NCBI GenBank assembly: GCA_905183005.1
Contig: CAJJDO010000026.1
Span: 237,717 to 301,716, forward strand
From: Paramecium pentaurelia
Lineage: Eukaryota > Ciliophora > Oligohymenophorea > Peniculida > Parameciidae
Direction: 5' to 3'
DNA: 64,000 bases
A program made the position numbers and the translations under genes. Under the pieces are notes generated by a model, which saw nothing but the letters and a program-made list of their open reading frames with translations, did not search any database and was not told where the DNA came from. Below are positions 26,107-37,572 of this stretch, piece by piece. Each line of letters starts with the position of its first letter. Position 1 is the stretch's first letter.

Positions 26107-27656
26107 ATGATGGTACTAAAAGCGTGTATGGTGGCAATTACATTATTCTTATCGTTCTGTTAGGATGATTCAGAATATGAAGTGAAAAGCAAACCTAAAA
26201 GACAAACTTATGAAGACCCAGTATCTGCAGTTATCTATTGAAAGGATCCATATTAAAATCTAATCCAATGGTTGAAAGATGGAAAGGCAGAGATTTCAAA
26301 GGTGTAAATTGAAGTAAAGAGTGAAGGTTATAGAACATTAAGAGCAACGCAATTCATTAGATAAGGTGAATGGGTGTTGTTCATTCCACGAACTCACTAT
26401 TTATCATTGGATGAAGTTAAAAAAAGTTGTTTGATTAATAGAAAGATGATTTAAATCAATTATAAACCAAATAACATTCAAACCTATTTTGTTAATCATT
26501 TATTACAAGAAAATAGGAGGTTTTTACTTAAAAATAAGTATTAGATAATATTCATTTTGGAAACCATATATTGATGTATTACCAAAAGATGTGAGTGGAT
26601 TTCCTACTTATTTTGATGCCGAATAGGATGCATTATTAAAAGGTTCTCCAACATTGTTTACAGTGATAAATTAAAGGAAAGTATTTAAAGAGGAATATGA
26701 GAATTTAAAGGAAGCAGTTAAAGAGTTTTAAAAATATGGTTATACTTATAATGATTTTATTAAATTCAGAATTCTAACAATATCTAGAAGTTTTACAGTA
26801 TAAATAGGAGATAAAGAATAATAATAATTATTAGTTCCATTAGCAGGTATCTAATTTTGAAATTATTAAGATTTTATTAATCATGATAATAATGGATTTT
26901 TATAATATGGATATTCTAAAGATGCAGATGGTTTTTTTATGTAAGCGGTTAGAAATATTTAGAGAGGGGAGGAATTATTTTATAATTATGGTTAATGGTC
27001 AAATAAATATTTTTTTATGAATTATGGATTTGCAAGTTTAACTAATCCAATGAATCAATTTGATTTTGATATTTGTTTGAATAAAAATGATAGATTATTC
27101 AATTTAAAGATATAATTAACTAAAGGAAATATGTGTTGGGGAAATAGATTAGTAAATGAAACTGATCATGATACATTTAGATAATCATTAGCTACTGTCA
27201 GATTTACATAAATATCAAAATTAGATGACTTTTTATAATTAGAAGAAGATGTTGAAAAATTTAAACAATTTTGGCCAGGATGGCATACTACTACAAAAAC
27301 TATTGAATTAGAGAAGGCAACATTTAAAGCATTAAAAGAATTATTAGTAATTGAATTAGGGAATTTTGCAAGTACAATAGAAGATGATTAAAGAAGATTA
27401 AATGATCCAAAAACACCTGAGTTTAGAAAACATATAATAATGTTAACAATGAGAGAAAAATAAATAATAAAAAAAAATATAGATGTTTGTGATTAAATGT
27501 TATAAGTGATAGATAAGAATTCTGAAGTAAATATCCCTTATTATTATTATAAAGGAATTAAAGAATTTGATGAAATATTATCAATATAAAGAAATAACAA
27601 GATTTGTTAATAGCTAAATTATTCCTATGAAAATAGAGTAAGAAGGCATAGTATGA
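26107..27656 (+). CDS. SET-domain lysine methyltransferase (SETD3/Rubisco-LSMT type)
   Basis: Removing four introns (24, 19, 24 and 28 nt) from ATG 26107 to TGA 27654-27656 leaves exactly 484 residues. The split SET order of this family is visible. An N-terminal SET part holds GYRTLRATQFIRQGEWVLFI. The insert iSET follows, with SFWKPYIDVLPKD. Then come PLADFINHDNNG, the NH box binding S-adenosylmethionine, and GEELFYNYGQWSN with the catalytic Tyr region. The C-terminal half resembles the Rubisco-LSMT substrate-binding helical domain. The first residues (ACMVAITLFLSFC) are hydrophobic and could be a signal peptide or anchor. The substrate cannot be told. The frame stays open to 27847 if the last intron is ignored, but that part overlaps the opposite gene. 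Confidence 0.85.
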
Positions 27657-27693
27657 TAATAATAAATATAATATTGGTAGTGTATACATAATA

Positions 27694-29120
27694 TCAATAT
27701 TCTTAATCTGGTGGTTATAATTCATACTTCTAGAATCCTGGGAATAATAAATCATCTAAATCATCATCTAATTAAGATGTTTATTCTTATTTCTTCTTTT
27801 ATATAACAGGAGGTTATATCACATATGGTTAAGGTTATTTATTTTGAGTGGTAGTCAATAATGGTTAAGATTTGCGATCAGTAGAGAGTTTTTAAGCTTA
27901 TTATTATTGATTTTGTAAATCTTTTGTTCTTTTATGTAATTCCTGAATATAATCTTTTTATCTTGTTTTCAACCTATCATTCATTATATCAACATTTTAG
28001 TCTTAATCAGATTTCTTCTTATCATCTAAAAAGAATTCTGTTTTAAATTCATTGAAATTTATTCGACTACAATGAACTCTAAGAATATTTAAATTATTAC
28101 TTTGACATTCTATCTAAACAACCTTTTAAATCATATTATTCAAATTAACCTCCTAATTCATTCATATATACAATTAAATCTTATATAGTAATATAGCCTT
28201 TCATTCCAATATCTAATTATTTGAATAGAGCTAGTAGAATATCTTTGGTTCCAATAACTTCTTTTATAAAATTTAAATTTCTCTCTAATTGTAATTGTAA
28301 ATGCATAATTTCACATATCCATTCTCTTTGAGCCACTGAAAGAAACTAAGGAATATTCTATTTTAATGGATGATGCATATAATGCATAGCTCCAAATTGC
28401 ATAAATTATTATTAATCATCTGGACCTAGAAGCATATACTTAAATTCAACTGAAGATATTTAATTATCATCATTGCCTCCATAACGTAGAAACATTTAAC
28501 TCAATTCAATTGAATTTAAAATGATATCTAATTTCTACAACCCTAACTGAAATTCACTATAATCTATTGTTCCATTCTTTTTAGAATCAAAGAAATCAAA
28601 AAGTAATTTTACATTAAATCTCTAATCTTATTTTAACATCTTCTGTAATTTCCATATTTTCTTATCAATAATAGAACATTCAGCCATATATTTTGCAAAT
28701 GCCACTTCCTCAAAATTTTAAGTAGATCTTGGTAAATTTTTGATAAACTATAGTACATATTCTTAATATCCATCATCACATCCTAGAATTAATGAATCAA
28801 TGCTTACTTTCATGAGGCATAAATGGAATATTACTTGGATCGTTAGGATCAAAATATAATTATGGTTATCCCATTTTCACTGGATAAGGAGGATATTCAT
28901 TATATGCTATTATTTAATTAATAATCATACTATAATTTAAAGGTCGTACATCATTCAAATATGTTCTATTATGTAGTTGACTTTAGTAAGGATCATAATA
29001 TTAGTAATCTCCATAATCATCTTAAGTTTCTGTTAAAAATCCACTGTTTCTGTATGTTTTTTCATTATACTATCCATGAGTATATGGTTGTTAATATGGG
29101 TCAGGATTATGATAATACAT
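27694..29120 (-). CDS. EF-hand protein with Tyr/Gln-rich N-terminus
   Basis: ATG at 29120, introns of 25 nt (near 28790) and 22 nt (near 28100), TGA at 27694: exactly 459 residues. The N-terminus is unusual, rich in Tyr, Gln and Pro (YYHNPDPYQQPYTHGQYNEK). A clear EF-hand lies near residue 170 (FFDSKKNGTIDYSEFQ). A second hand-like unit without most ligands lies near 310 (LDIGMKGYITIQDLI). The C-terminus is polar and acidic (QLDDDLDDLLFPGFQ). Calcium binding is likely; the partner is unknown. Its stop lies 37 bases past the stop of the convergent SET gene. Its start codon is only three bases from the start codon of the divergent gene at 29124. Confidence 0.78.
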
Positions 29121-29123
29121 AAT

Positions 29124-30250
29124 ATGAATAATTATAAATTATAAAAAGTCTTATTCAAAAAAGTCAATAAAGGTGTAATAGTTGAAGAACATCTCCTTGT
29201 TAGATCATTGATGGATAAATAATGTTATATTTTGAAAAGAACAGATATTAGCAAAATTAATGCAGAAAGATTAAAAGAAATTGAAAATCATCTAAAACAA
29301 TTGATCAATATCAAACATCCAAGTTTAACTAAAATTAAAGAATACTTTATTGAATCTTAATATCTAATCTAAGTCTTAGAATATTGTGGAGGTACTCAAT
29401 CCTTAATAAATTAGAATAAATTTTAAATGAAAGATTAAACAAGTAAGTCTCTGTTAATTTAGTATGTCAATATTTACTTTAATTGTTATTTGCATTAAAT
29501 TACTTAGAAATCCAATAGATTAATGTCTCATTAGATTTAGACACAATATTTTTAAATTCTTTTGGATCACTCAGAATATAATTTGATTTACTTTCTCATA
29601 AAAATTGGAAAGATGAAGTTAAATATCTTTAACAAGTTCTAAAAAAAACTAATTTGGATTGGGAATCATAAAAATCACATGAATTGACTTAAATCCTTAA
29701 ATCACTAATGTAACCTAATCCACCAAGTGTTTAATAAATGATTAATCATCCTTATTTATTGAAAGCTATGTTTGATTTTTGTAAATAATAAGATCTAGAA
29801 GCTTAAGCTTAATTAAATTAAGAAAAATTAATTAAAGAGCAAACCAATAATAAAAGAGTAGTTAGAGCATCTACTTCTGCTAATTAACATAGATAAAAAA
29901 TAACATAATAATCTCCTACTTAAAGGAAGAATTCAAAGGATAGACCATAAACTAATTAATAATAAAAGAAGAAACCTGAACAATAGATTAAATAATAACC
30001 AATTAAAAATTAAATACCTCCTAGACCTATCAGATAAAGGAATAATTCTTAAGATATTGTGATTAATGAATCAGTTTTAAATCAAGATTTACTAATGACT
30101 AAAGGTAAATAGGAATTGTAAGAATTATTAAAACTCTATAAAGACTAGCTTAAAGAAAGTAGTAAATAATATAATCCATGGCTTAATATGTCTGAAATTA
30201 AGGAAATCACTGAATATGATACAACTACTAACTTAAATCAACAGGCATGA
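29124..30250 (+). CDS. NEK-like pseudokinase
   Basis: 368 residues after one 20-nt intron near 29434. The order of a protein-kinase N-lobe is clear: YKLQKVLFKKVNKGVIVEEH replaces the Gly-rich loop, CYILKRTDI has the ATP-site Lys, and HPSLTKIKEYFIESQYLIQV leads to the hinge LEYCGG. The catalytic loop near residue 125 reads INVSLDLDTIFLNSFGSLRI. HRD is lost (Ser at the Asp position), and the metal-binding DFG is replaced by QFD-like residues. The C-lobe helix LQQVLKKTNLDWESQ and the MINHPYL motif remain, then a long Gln/Lys-rich tail. NEK kinases act on cilia and centrosomes. This one probably binds or scaffolds, because catalysis looks lost. Confidence 0.75.
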
Positions 30251-30654
30251 AATTTATATCAAAAATTATATAATTATTTCAATATTTCAATTATAATTAT
30301 GAAACTTATTATTAATCAAAGTATTATAATAAAAAATTATTACTTAACTAAATTAAAAATAATTTAAGTCAAATTCATAATCAAAATAGAAAGATAATCA
30401 AATATTTATCTATAGAGAGGTGTTGTTATTTGATTTATGAGATTATATTTATAGAATTTACATCTAATAGAACTTATTTAATTTATAATATAAAATATTA
30501 TGTTTATAATTCCACAATTATAAAATGGATTATAAACATAAAAAAATGAATAAAGAAATGAATAGAGATTTGAATTAAATTTCCTTTGGAAATAAATAGA
30601 ATAAATAAATTTAATAACTAAAGAAGTCATATAAAAAAAGAGTTCAATAGTCAA
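30251..30654. other. Spacer without a recognised gene
   Basis: AT-rich sequence between two convergent gene ends. No ORF with coding character and no RNA gene seen. Confidence 0.5.
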
Positions 30655-30859
30655 TCAATCATCATCATGAAGATTATTCTGTTAAGGTTATATATTGCCC
30701 TTTTACATAACTGGTTATCTTTAAGGAGAAAAAATAGATAGTAATGCATATGCAGCAAATAGTGTGAACATAATGAATGCTAATCCTAATGTTGGTGACG
30801 TGTTGGATGATGTAGGGTTTTGATTTGCTATTGGAATAATCAAAATATTAATTACTCAT
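30655..30859 (-). CDS. 58-residue single-pass membrane protein
   Basis: The ATG at 30859 is split from the rest after four bases by a 28-nt intron. The spliced protein begins TNQNPTSSNTSPTLGLAF and has one strong helix (LGLAFIMFTLFAAYALLSIF). The tail is polar and ends NNLHDDD. TGA at 30655-30657. The exact reading-frame fit after splicing supports a real gene. The family is not recognised; size and layout resemble small ER membrane proteins. Confidence 0.6.
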
Positions 30860-31556
30860 GCTTCCATTTTCATTTAATTATCCATTCAAATTCGCTAATG
30901 ATATGTATATTTGATTTGCATGATTAACAATTGATTCGCATAAATCGTTGTTCATTTCAAAAAAATAATAATAAATAATTTCTAGAAAACAGAACAGTTT
31001 TTATAGCATAAAATACGTAATAAAATTTATTAAATTATATTTTTATAATTATTTATCAAACATTTATAAAAATATTGCTTAATATCTGATAAACACTTGG
31101 TTGAAGTTACATATTATTTCTAGAAATAAATTGAATCCTTTTTTTTTAATGATAAATTGCCTTAATGAGAAATAACCTTGATCTAGTTTCTTCAATTTAA
31201 ATAACAAACACTTAAATGATATTTACTTAGGTTTTTATATGAATATTTGAGTAATTTTTGCCATTTAATAATGTTCAAATATCTAGTTTATTTTCTAAAC
31301 TACTTTTAATAATACTTGAAATTATTGAATTTATATTACATAATTTTAATTATAAGAAATATAAATTAAGATCATTAAACATAAATATGAAATCGACTTT
31401 AATTTTTCTTTGTCTTTTTTTAGATATTTTTCATTTCAAGAATTCTATTCTTTATGTCTTTACTATAAATCTCTCCTAAGAATCAAAGAATTCTAGTAAT
31501 TAAGTGATCATCTTATAATTATTGTATGTAATATCATTAATTAAAAACAATCTTTA
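30860..31556. other. Spacer without a recognised gene
   Basis: Nearly 700 bases between a minus-strand gene start and the acyl-CoA synthetase start, so it should hold two divergent promoters. Short open stretches exist, for example 31258-31479, but they show no coding character. Confidence 0.5.
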
Positions 31557-33711
31557 ATGGAAGAGAAAGTGTACATATCAGAAGAAGGAATGAGATCATT
31601 ATTAAAAGATTTTGATGCCAAAGACCCACTAAAAAATGTCTTATGGACTACTAATTATAGAATGGAATTGCCAATTAGAGTAAAAAAATCTGGTCCAGGA
31701 AGTGAAATACCAATTACTCTTCCAGAATAATTTAAAAATGATTGCACTCAATTTGCCTAAAAGCCTGCTTTAAGTGTAAAGAGGAATAATAAATGGTAAT
31801 GATGTGTTGAATAAAATAGGATTACTAGAACATATGAGGAATATTATAATGAATCTATGTAATTTGCAAAGGCTTTAATTGCTTATGGAGTAACAGAAAT
31901 GAGTGCAGTAAATATAATAGGTTTTAATGCTCCTGAATGGCACATATCTTTTATGGGAAGCATTCATGCTCATAATTTACCTGTTGGAATTTATACTACG
32001 TAAGAGATAAAATTAATACGTATTTAGAAATAATCCAGATGCATGTTTCTATGTTTCAGATCATTCTGAATGCGAATTAGTAGTAGCAGATACTAAAGAA
32101 TAATTACGCAAGTATTTGAAAATTTGGGATAAATTACCTCGATTAAAAGGAATTGTATTATATAATGATGATATTCCAACAATTGAAATCCCTGAATAAA
32201 GAAGATCATAAGTATTTAAATGGAAAGATTTTATTGAAATGGGCAAAAAAGCAGATTTGATGGGTTCAGTATTAGAAAGAGTATCAAAATTAAGACCTGG
32301 AAATTGTGTTACATTAATTTATACATCAGGAACAACAGGAAATCCAAAGGGAGTTATGTTATCACATGATAATTATGTGTTTACAATTACTTAATAAAAA
32401 AGGAAGTATGTAATGTAAGGTACTGGAGAAATGAGATTGGTAAGTTATTTACCTTTAAGTCATGTTGTAGCATAATTAATAGATATTATTGGTTTTGCTA
32501 GATGGGGAGCACATTTATTCTTTGCAAATCCAGATGCTCTATCAGGATCTCTTATAAATACTCTTAAAGAGGTCAGACCTACTCTATTCTTTAGTGTACC
32601 AAGAGTATGGGAAAAGATTTATGATTAAATGTAATAAATAGCAAAATCAAATGGAGCTATAAAAACAAAGATAGCTAATTGGGCAAAATCAATTGGTAAA
32701 GAAGGTACTTTTGCATAAACTCATGGTCTTAAACCTCCTCTTTGTTTTGGATTGGCAGATAAATTAGTATACTCAAATGTTAAAAAAGCATTAGGATTAG
32801 ATTAAGCTTAATATATGATATTTGGTGCAGCACCCTTATCCCCTATTATTAGAGAATATTTCTTAACTTTAAATATGTATTTAATCAATGGATATGGTAT
32901 GAGTGAATGTGGAGGTGTCTAAAATATGGCAGATCCTTTTCACTTTGATAAATTTGATGAATTATTTATTAATAGTACAGGTAAACCTATGGAAGGAACT
33001 GAATTAAGAATAGATAATCCAGACAAAGATGGTAATGGAGAAATTTGTTATAGAGGCAGACATATATTTATGGGTTATTTTAAGGATGAAGAATCTACAA
33101 GAAATACAATAGATAGCAATAGATGGTTACATTCAGGAGATGTTGGTAAAATTGATAAGAATGGTAATTTAATGATAACAGGAAGAATTAAAGAATTGAT
33201 AATTACAGCAGGAGGTGAGAATGTAGCACCAGTTTTAATTGAAGATGAAGTAAAAAAGAATATTAAGATTGTTTCAAATTGTATGGTTATTGGAGATAAG
33301 AGAAAATATTTATCCATTTTATTAACATTAAAACATTAATTAACACCTGATGGATAGTAATATTTATATTTTAATATTATCTAGACCTACTGATAAACTA
33401 AATGATGATGTTATTGCTTTATTTAAGAGTCTTGGTTCATCAGCCATTACAATTGAAGAAGCCAAGAATGATAAAGCTATTACTAATTATATATAGTAAT
33501 TGATTGATGAAACTAATACTAAGTAATCAATTATTTTTATAATTTAAGAGTTATTTCTAAAGCTCAATATATTAGAAAATGGACTTTAATTCCTGGTGAC
33601 TTTAGTGTTGATGGTGGAGAATTAACACCAACTTTAAAATTGAAAAGAAGAGTAGTAGAATAGAAGTGGCTTGCTGAAATTGAGAAAATGTACTAAGATG
33701 CCAAGTTATGA
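31557..33711 (+). CDS. Long-chain acyl-CoA synthetase (AMP-binding family)
   Basis: Activates fatty acids to acyl-CoA through an acyl-AMP intermediate, on a membrane facing the cytosol. After four introns (24, 28, 28 and 26 nt) the protein is exactly 682 residues, typical for the family. The AMP-binding signature YTSGTTGNPKGVMLSH lies near residue 240. GYGMSECGG carries the adenine-binding motif. HSGDVGKIDKNGNLMITGRI followed by KELIITAGGENVAP is the fatty-acyl-CoA synthetase signature and hinge. The C-terminus DGGELTPTLKLKRRVV holds the catalytic-lysine region. The GGENVAP form is like the bubblegum (ACSBG) subgroup, but chain-length preference cannot be read. Confidence 0.95.
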
Positions 33712-33741
33712 AATTATTAATAAAATATAAATAAAAGTTAA

Positions 33742-35295
33742 ATGGATCAACCAAAAATTATAGTTGCAGTCAGAAAGCGTCCATTATCTAAGAAAGAAAA
33801 TAAAGAAGGTTAGAAGGATATTGTTGAAGTTCAGGGTAATACTGTTATTGTTCGAGAACCAAGGTACGATTAGTATAATCCTATTAGAATGAAAGTTGAT
33901 TTAACTAAATTCATAGAAGAATTCAATTTTAATTTTGATGCTGCCTTTGACCAATAATACACAAATGAGGATTTGTATTAGTAACTTGTAAAACCTATGG
34001 TACAAGCAGCAATAAATGGAACAAAAATTACATTTTTTGCTTATGGTTAAACTGGATCTGGTAAAACATACACAATGTTGGGTGATTAAAATGTGGTAGG
34101 AATATATACTTTAGCAGCATATGATTTATTTTAAATGATACCAAATTCAATGGTGTTGAGTGTTTCATTCTATGAAATATATTGTTCTAAATTATTCGAT
34201 TTGTTAAATGATCGTGTACAATTAATAGCTAGAGAGGATGCTAAAGGTTAAGTCAATATAACAGGTTTATCAGAAACAAAAGTGCATAGTGTTTAGGAGT
34301 TTTAAAAAACTGTAGAAATGGGAATCAAAAGTAGAGTTACAGGATAAAATAGTGTTAATTAAGATTCATCTAGATCTCATGCTATTTTATAAATAAATTT
34401 GAGATAATAAAATAAAATCATTGGCAAATTGTCATTTATTGATTTAGCAGGTAGTGAAAGAGGTGCTGATGTTGTTGAATATCATAAACAAACTAGAATA
34501 GATGGAGCTGAAATTAATAAGTCATTATTAGCTTTGAAAGAGTGTATTAGAGCTCTTGATCTTAATAAAAATCATACACCCTTTAGAGGATCTAAATTAA
34601 CTTAAGTTCTTAAGGATTCATTCACTGGAAATTGTAGAACTCTCATGATTGGTACTATATCTCCTTGTCACAAAGATGCAGAACATAGTCTCAACACTCT
34701 AAGATATGCAGATAGAGTAATTTTGTTATCTAGCATTTAATTTAGGTTAAGGAATTGAAAGCTCCATAAGCATCTAATGGTGTAGATTAATTAACAAGAG
34801 AATTAATGTTACCAAGATAATATATAATGAATAATTACTTATTTGAAAGTCCTTAGGCTGTTAAATCTAATTCACCTCCTAAATTATTTGATCATGATAA
34901 TGGAGATTAATATGAAGATGAAGTTTATATGAAACCAAGTAGAAATAATAATCTTAAGGATAAATATGATGAACTAATTTAATAAATATTAGATGAAGAA
35001 AGAGCTCTTAAAAAGGCTCATAGAGATCATATTGATGATTTAATTGAATTGGTTAATGATGAAATGAAAATGTTATAAGCTGTAGATTAACCAAATTCTG
35101 ATATTGAAGAATATGTTGATGGTCTTGATCATGTTTTAATGTTGAAAATTGAAAAGATCATGAGGTATATTCATAATTTATTTATTATTTAGATTACGCA
35201 AGAAATTACAATAATTCAAATAGCATTTGATGGATGAATAAGATTTAGCCCATTAATGTTAGACTCATTTCTATCAGAAACCACACTAAAACTGA
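33742..35295 (+). CDS. Kinesin-13 type motor (microtubule depolymerase)
   Basis: 498 residues after introns of 29 and 28 nt. All motor signatures are present: P-loop GQTGSGKTYTML near residue 103, switch I SSRSHAIL, switch II LIDLAGSERGADVVEYHKQT, and HTPFRGSKLTQVLKDSF, which is the kinesin-13 form. The motor domain starts almost at the N-terminus (PKIIVAVRKRPLSKKE) and ends in NTLRYADRVKEL. A short coiled-coil tail of about 160 residues follows. Kinesin-13 motors remove tubulin from microtubule ends and set ciliary and spindle length. It lacks the usual long N-terminal neck region, so it is shorter than animal MCAK. It begins 30 bases after the synthetase stop. Confidence 0.92.
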
Positions 35296-35323
35296 TTATA
35301 TAATTATATTTATTATAAATTAG

Positions 35324-36202
35324 ATGGAAAATAACTAAGAACCAGAACCTCCAAGTCATTTCTAAATCTGGTAGTCTATTTTTTTTTATTTATATAGGCT
35401 AACATTTATTGAAATGGTAGCTGTGTTAGTTTGCCTTGCTAATAACATGGACAAATTACATAGTATGAAAAATAAGAATCTGAAATTTTGGTTTCTGGTG
35501 AGTATGAATGCATCGAGTGCATTCAGGGGTATAAGTCTCCTTCTAATAATGGAATAGCCATAAGGCATATGGTTAGACTTTCTATACACAGCACCAATCC
35601 TATTTTGGATCCAATCTTACATCATATTCATTGGACATCTAGCCATTTGCATAAGTGTACTAGCTAATAAGGATACTAATATCATTCAGTACTCCATATA
35701 CTATAGCCCTGTTTGTCTAGGTAAGTTGTTTATAGACCCTTAGTCTTATCTTATGTTTACTTTTTACTTAAGGATGGATTCTTGGAAAGAGTGTTAATTC
35801 TGTAATTTTTACTCTATGCCGCACTTATTATTGGATGTTTATACTTTAGCAATAAGTTATTTTCTGATGTACTAAAACTTAACTATAGCAGCTAGAAGAT
35901 GATGATTGGATTGTACCTTTCCTTACATAAGTCAATAAATTGATCTAAACTATATCAATAAGTTTGGCACTTAGATTGCTTATTTTTTTTCTAATCTTTG
36001 CCAATTATGTTAAATTGAACATAGATTTAATTCTTATAGTATTTTTCCTAATTCAATTCAAATTTAGGAAGTATTTATTGGAGAATTAGTTCCATATTAT
36101 GCTTTGACATTTTTCAAAATACCTCCTCCTCGGCATGACAATGATTCCAGAGCAGGAACCTAGTTGGAATTACAAAATTTAGAAGGGCCACTATTGAAAT
36201 GA
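35324..36202 (+). CDS. TOM1/THH1-like multi-pass membrane protein
   Basis: Starts at ATG 35324 (ENNQEPEPPSHFQIWQSIFF) and stops at TGA 36200-36202. Repeated hydrophobic helices are seen: FIEMVAVLVCLANN, FRGISLLLIM, FLYTAPILFWIQSYIIF, LYAALIIGCLYF and LALRLLIFFLIFANYV. The last helix leads to GELVPYYALTFFKIPPPRHD, which matches the end of the plant TOM1/THH1 family. The tail is polar (SRAGTQLELQNLEG). At least two short introns are needed between 35718 and 36070 but I cannot fix all ends. The family is seven-helical and works in endomembranes with ARL8-type GTPases in plants; the role here is unknown. Confidence 0.5.
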
Positions 36203-36562
36203 CAAATATTATAATTTATAGTTAGTTTAAAATATTCATAATTTATTAGTCTTTATTCTCATAAAAACTAATAGATTTTAATTAAATTGAATTATTTATA
36301 AGATGCATGTGGGTTATATTAAAAATGTGATATAATTATATTATATTTGAATTATTAAATTAAAGAGATTCAATATATATATTGAATATAAGATGATCTT
36401 ATTCATCAAATTATTATTAAAATTCTGAATCACTATCTAATTAAAATAACCAAATATATCTTATTTTGACCAATCAAGAGTATTAATTAATATTATGAAG
36501 TAATTTAAATTTCACACAAAAACAAATTAACGATATTTATAATTATAATATTTGAAATCAAA
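36203..36562. other. Spacer without a recognised gene
   Basis: AT-rich sequence between the TOM1-like and EB1-like genes. No ORF or RNA supported. Confidence 0.5.
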
Positions 36563-37249
36563 ATGTCAACCACAACTACTCAAACGACTTCTAAAAATGA
36601 ATTAGTTAAGTGGATAAATGAAACCTTTAAAGTAATCAATTAAATATCTATGAAATTAGTTAACAATTACATAACTAGAAACACTTGGCACAGGTAGTAC
36701 ATTTTGTTAAATATTTGAATATTTATATCCAAATACAATACAAGGAAATAAAATCATTTGGAAAGCTAACAAAGAGAATGATTATATCAAGAATTTCAAG
36801 ACCTTAGCAGATGCTTTTACAAAACTCAATATTTAAAAATAATTAGATGTACACTGTTTTTATTATTTTAGATCTAATCACTTTCAAAGGCTAAGTATTA
36901 AGACATTTTAGATTTGGCATAATTCTTGAAATAAAAATTTGATAAATAAACAGAAAAAAGAGAAAATTATGATCCAATTGAATTTAGAAAAGTAGAAGAA
37001 AGAAAAGTGTTTACTCCAACTAATAGAAAAACTTTATCAACTTTAAAAGATAAGACAAATAATGAAAACACAACTACATCTACTCATTCTTTATTAGTTA
37101 AAAGACCACTTTCAAAAACCTCCTCTTGGAAAACTACAAAACCAACATTCACTAAAACACCTGAACTTAGTTCTATAACAGAAATTATCAATAATACAGA
37201 AGATGATGAGGCAACTAAAGTTAAAAAGATCAAAACACTATTCATTTGA
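36563..37249 (+). CDS. EB1-like microtubule plus-end protein, short form
   Basis: Exactly 211 residues after introns of 28 and 23 nt. The calponin-homology domain of EB1 is clear over residues 10-125: NELVKWINETF, then LGTGSTFCQIFEYLYPNTI, then IWKANKENDYIKNFKTLADA and KRENYDPIEF. EB proteins bind the GTP-cap of growing microtubules through this domain. The rest is a Thr/Ser/Lys-rich tail (RKTLSTLKDKTNNENTTTST). The usual C-terminal coiled-coil EB-homology domain and the EEY end are missing; the protein ends KVKKIKTLFI. It should still bind microtubules but not dimerise or recruit CAP-Gly partners in the usual way. Confidence 0.85.
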
Positions 37250-37572
37250 ATTAAAATTAAATATATATACAATCATAAGTTCGATATTAAATTATTATAA
37301 TAATATAAATTTATGAATGCTAAAAATTAAATAAATATATATTTTTTTTAATGATTTCATAAAAATTAATATTTAATTAATTAAGGAATTAATTATTAGA
37401 TGCATCTCTTATCTTTTATACTTCCTTCAGTAATATTATTAATATATAATTTGGTTTATATAAACTGTAATTTTGGGTCATAATAAATTTTAAAACATCT
37501 CATATTTCTATAAATATAATATAGAATAAAAATATCAATAATTGATATAATTGTAAATATATTTATTTTAAA
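37250..37572. other. Spacer between convergent genes
   Basis: AT-rich sequence between the convergent EB1-like and trichocyst-like gene ends. Nothing recognisable. Confidence 0.5.

Noticed and set aside
27657..27847. C-terminal membrane extension of the SET protein
   Set aside because: The overlapping minus-strand frame encodes an acidic, Gln-rich EF-hand protein tail that fits its splicing exactly, and a 28-nt intron gives the SET gene a stop at 27656.
33075..33317. Minus-strand ORF
   Set aside because: Antisense to the conserved C-terminal half of the acyl-CoA synthetase.
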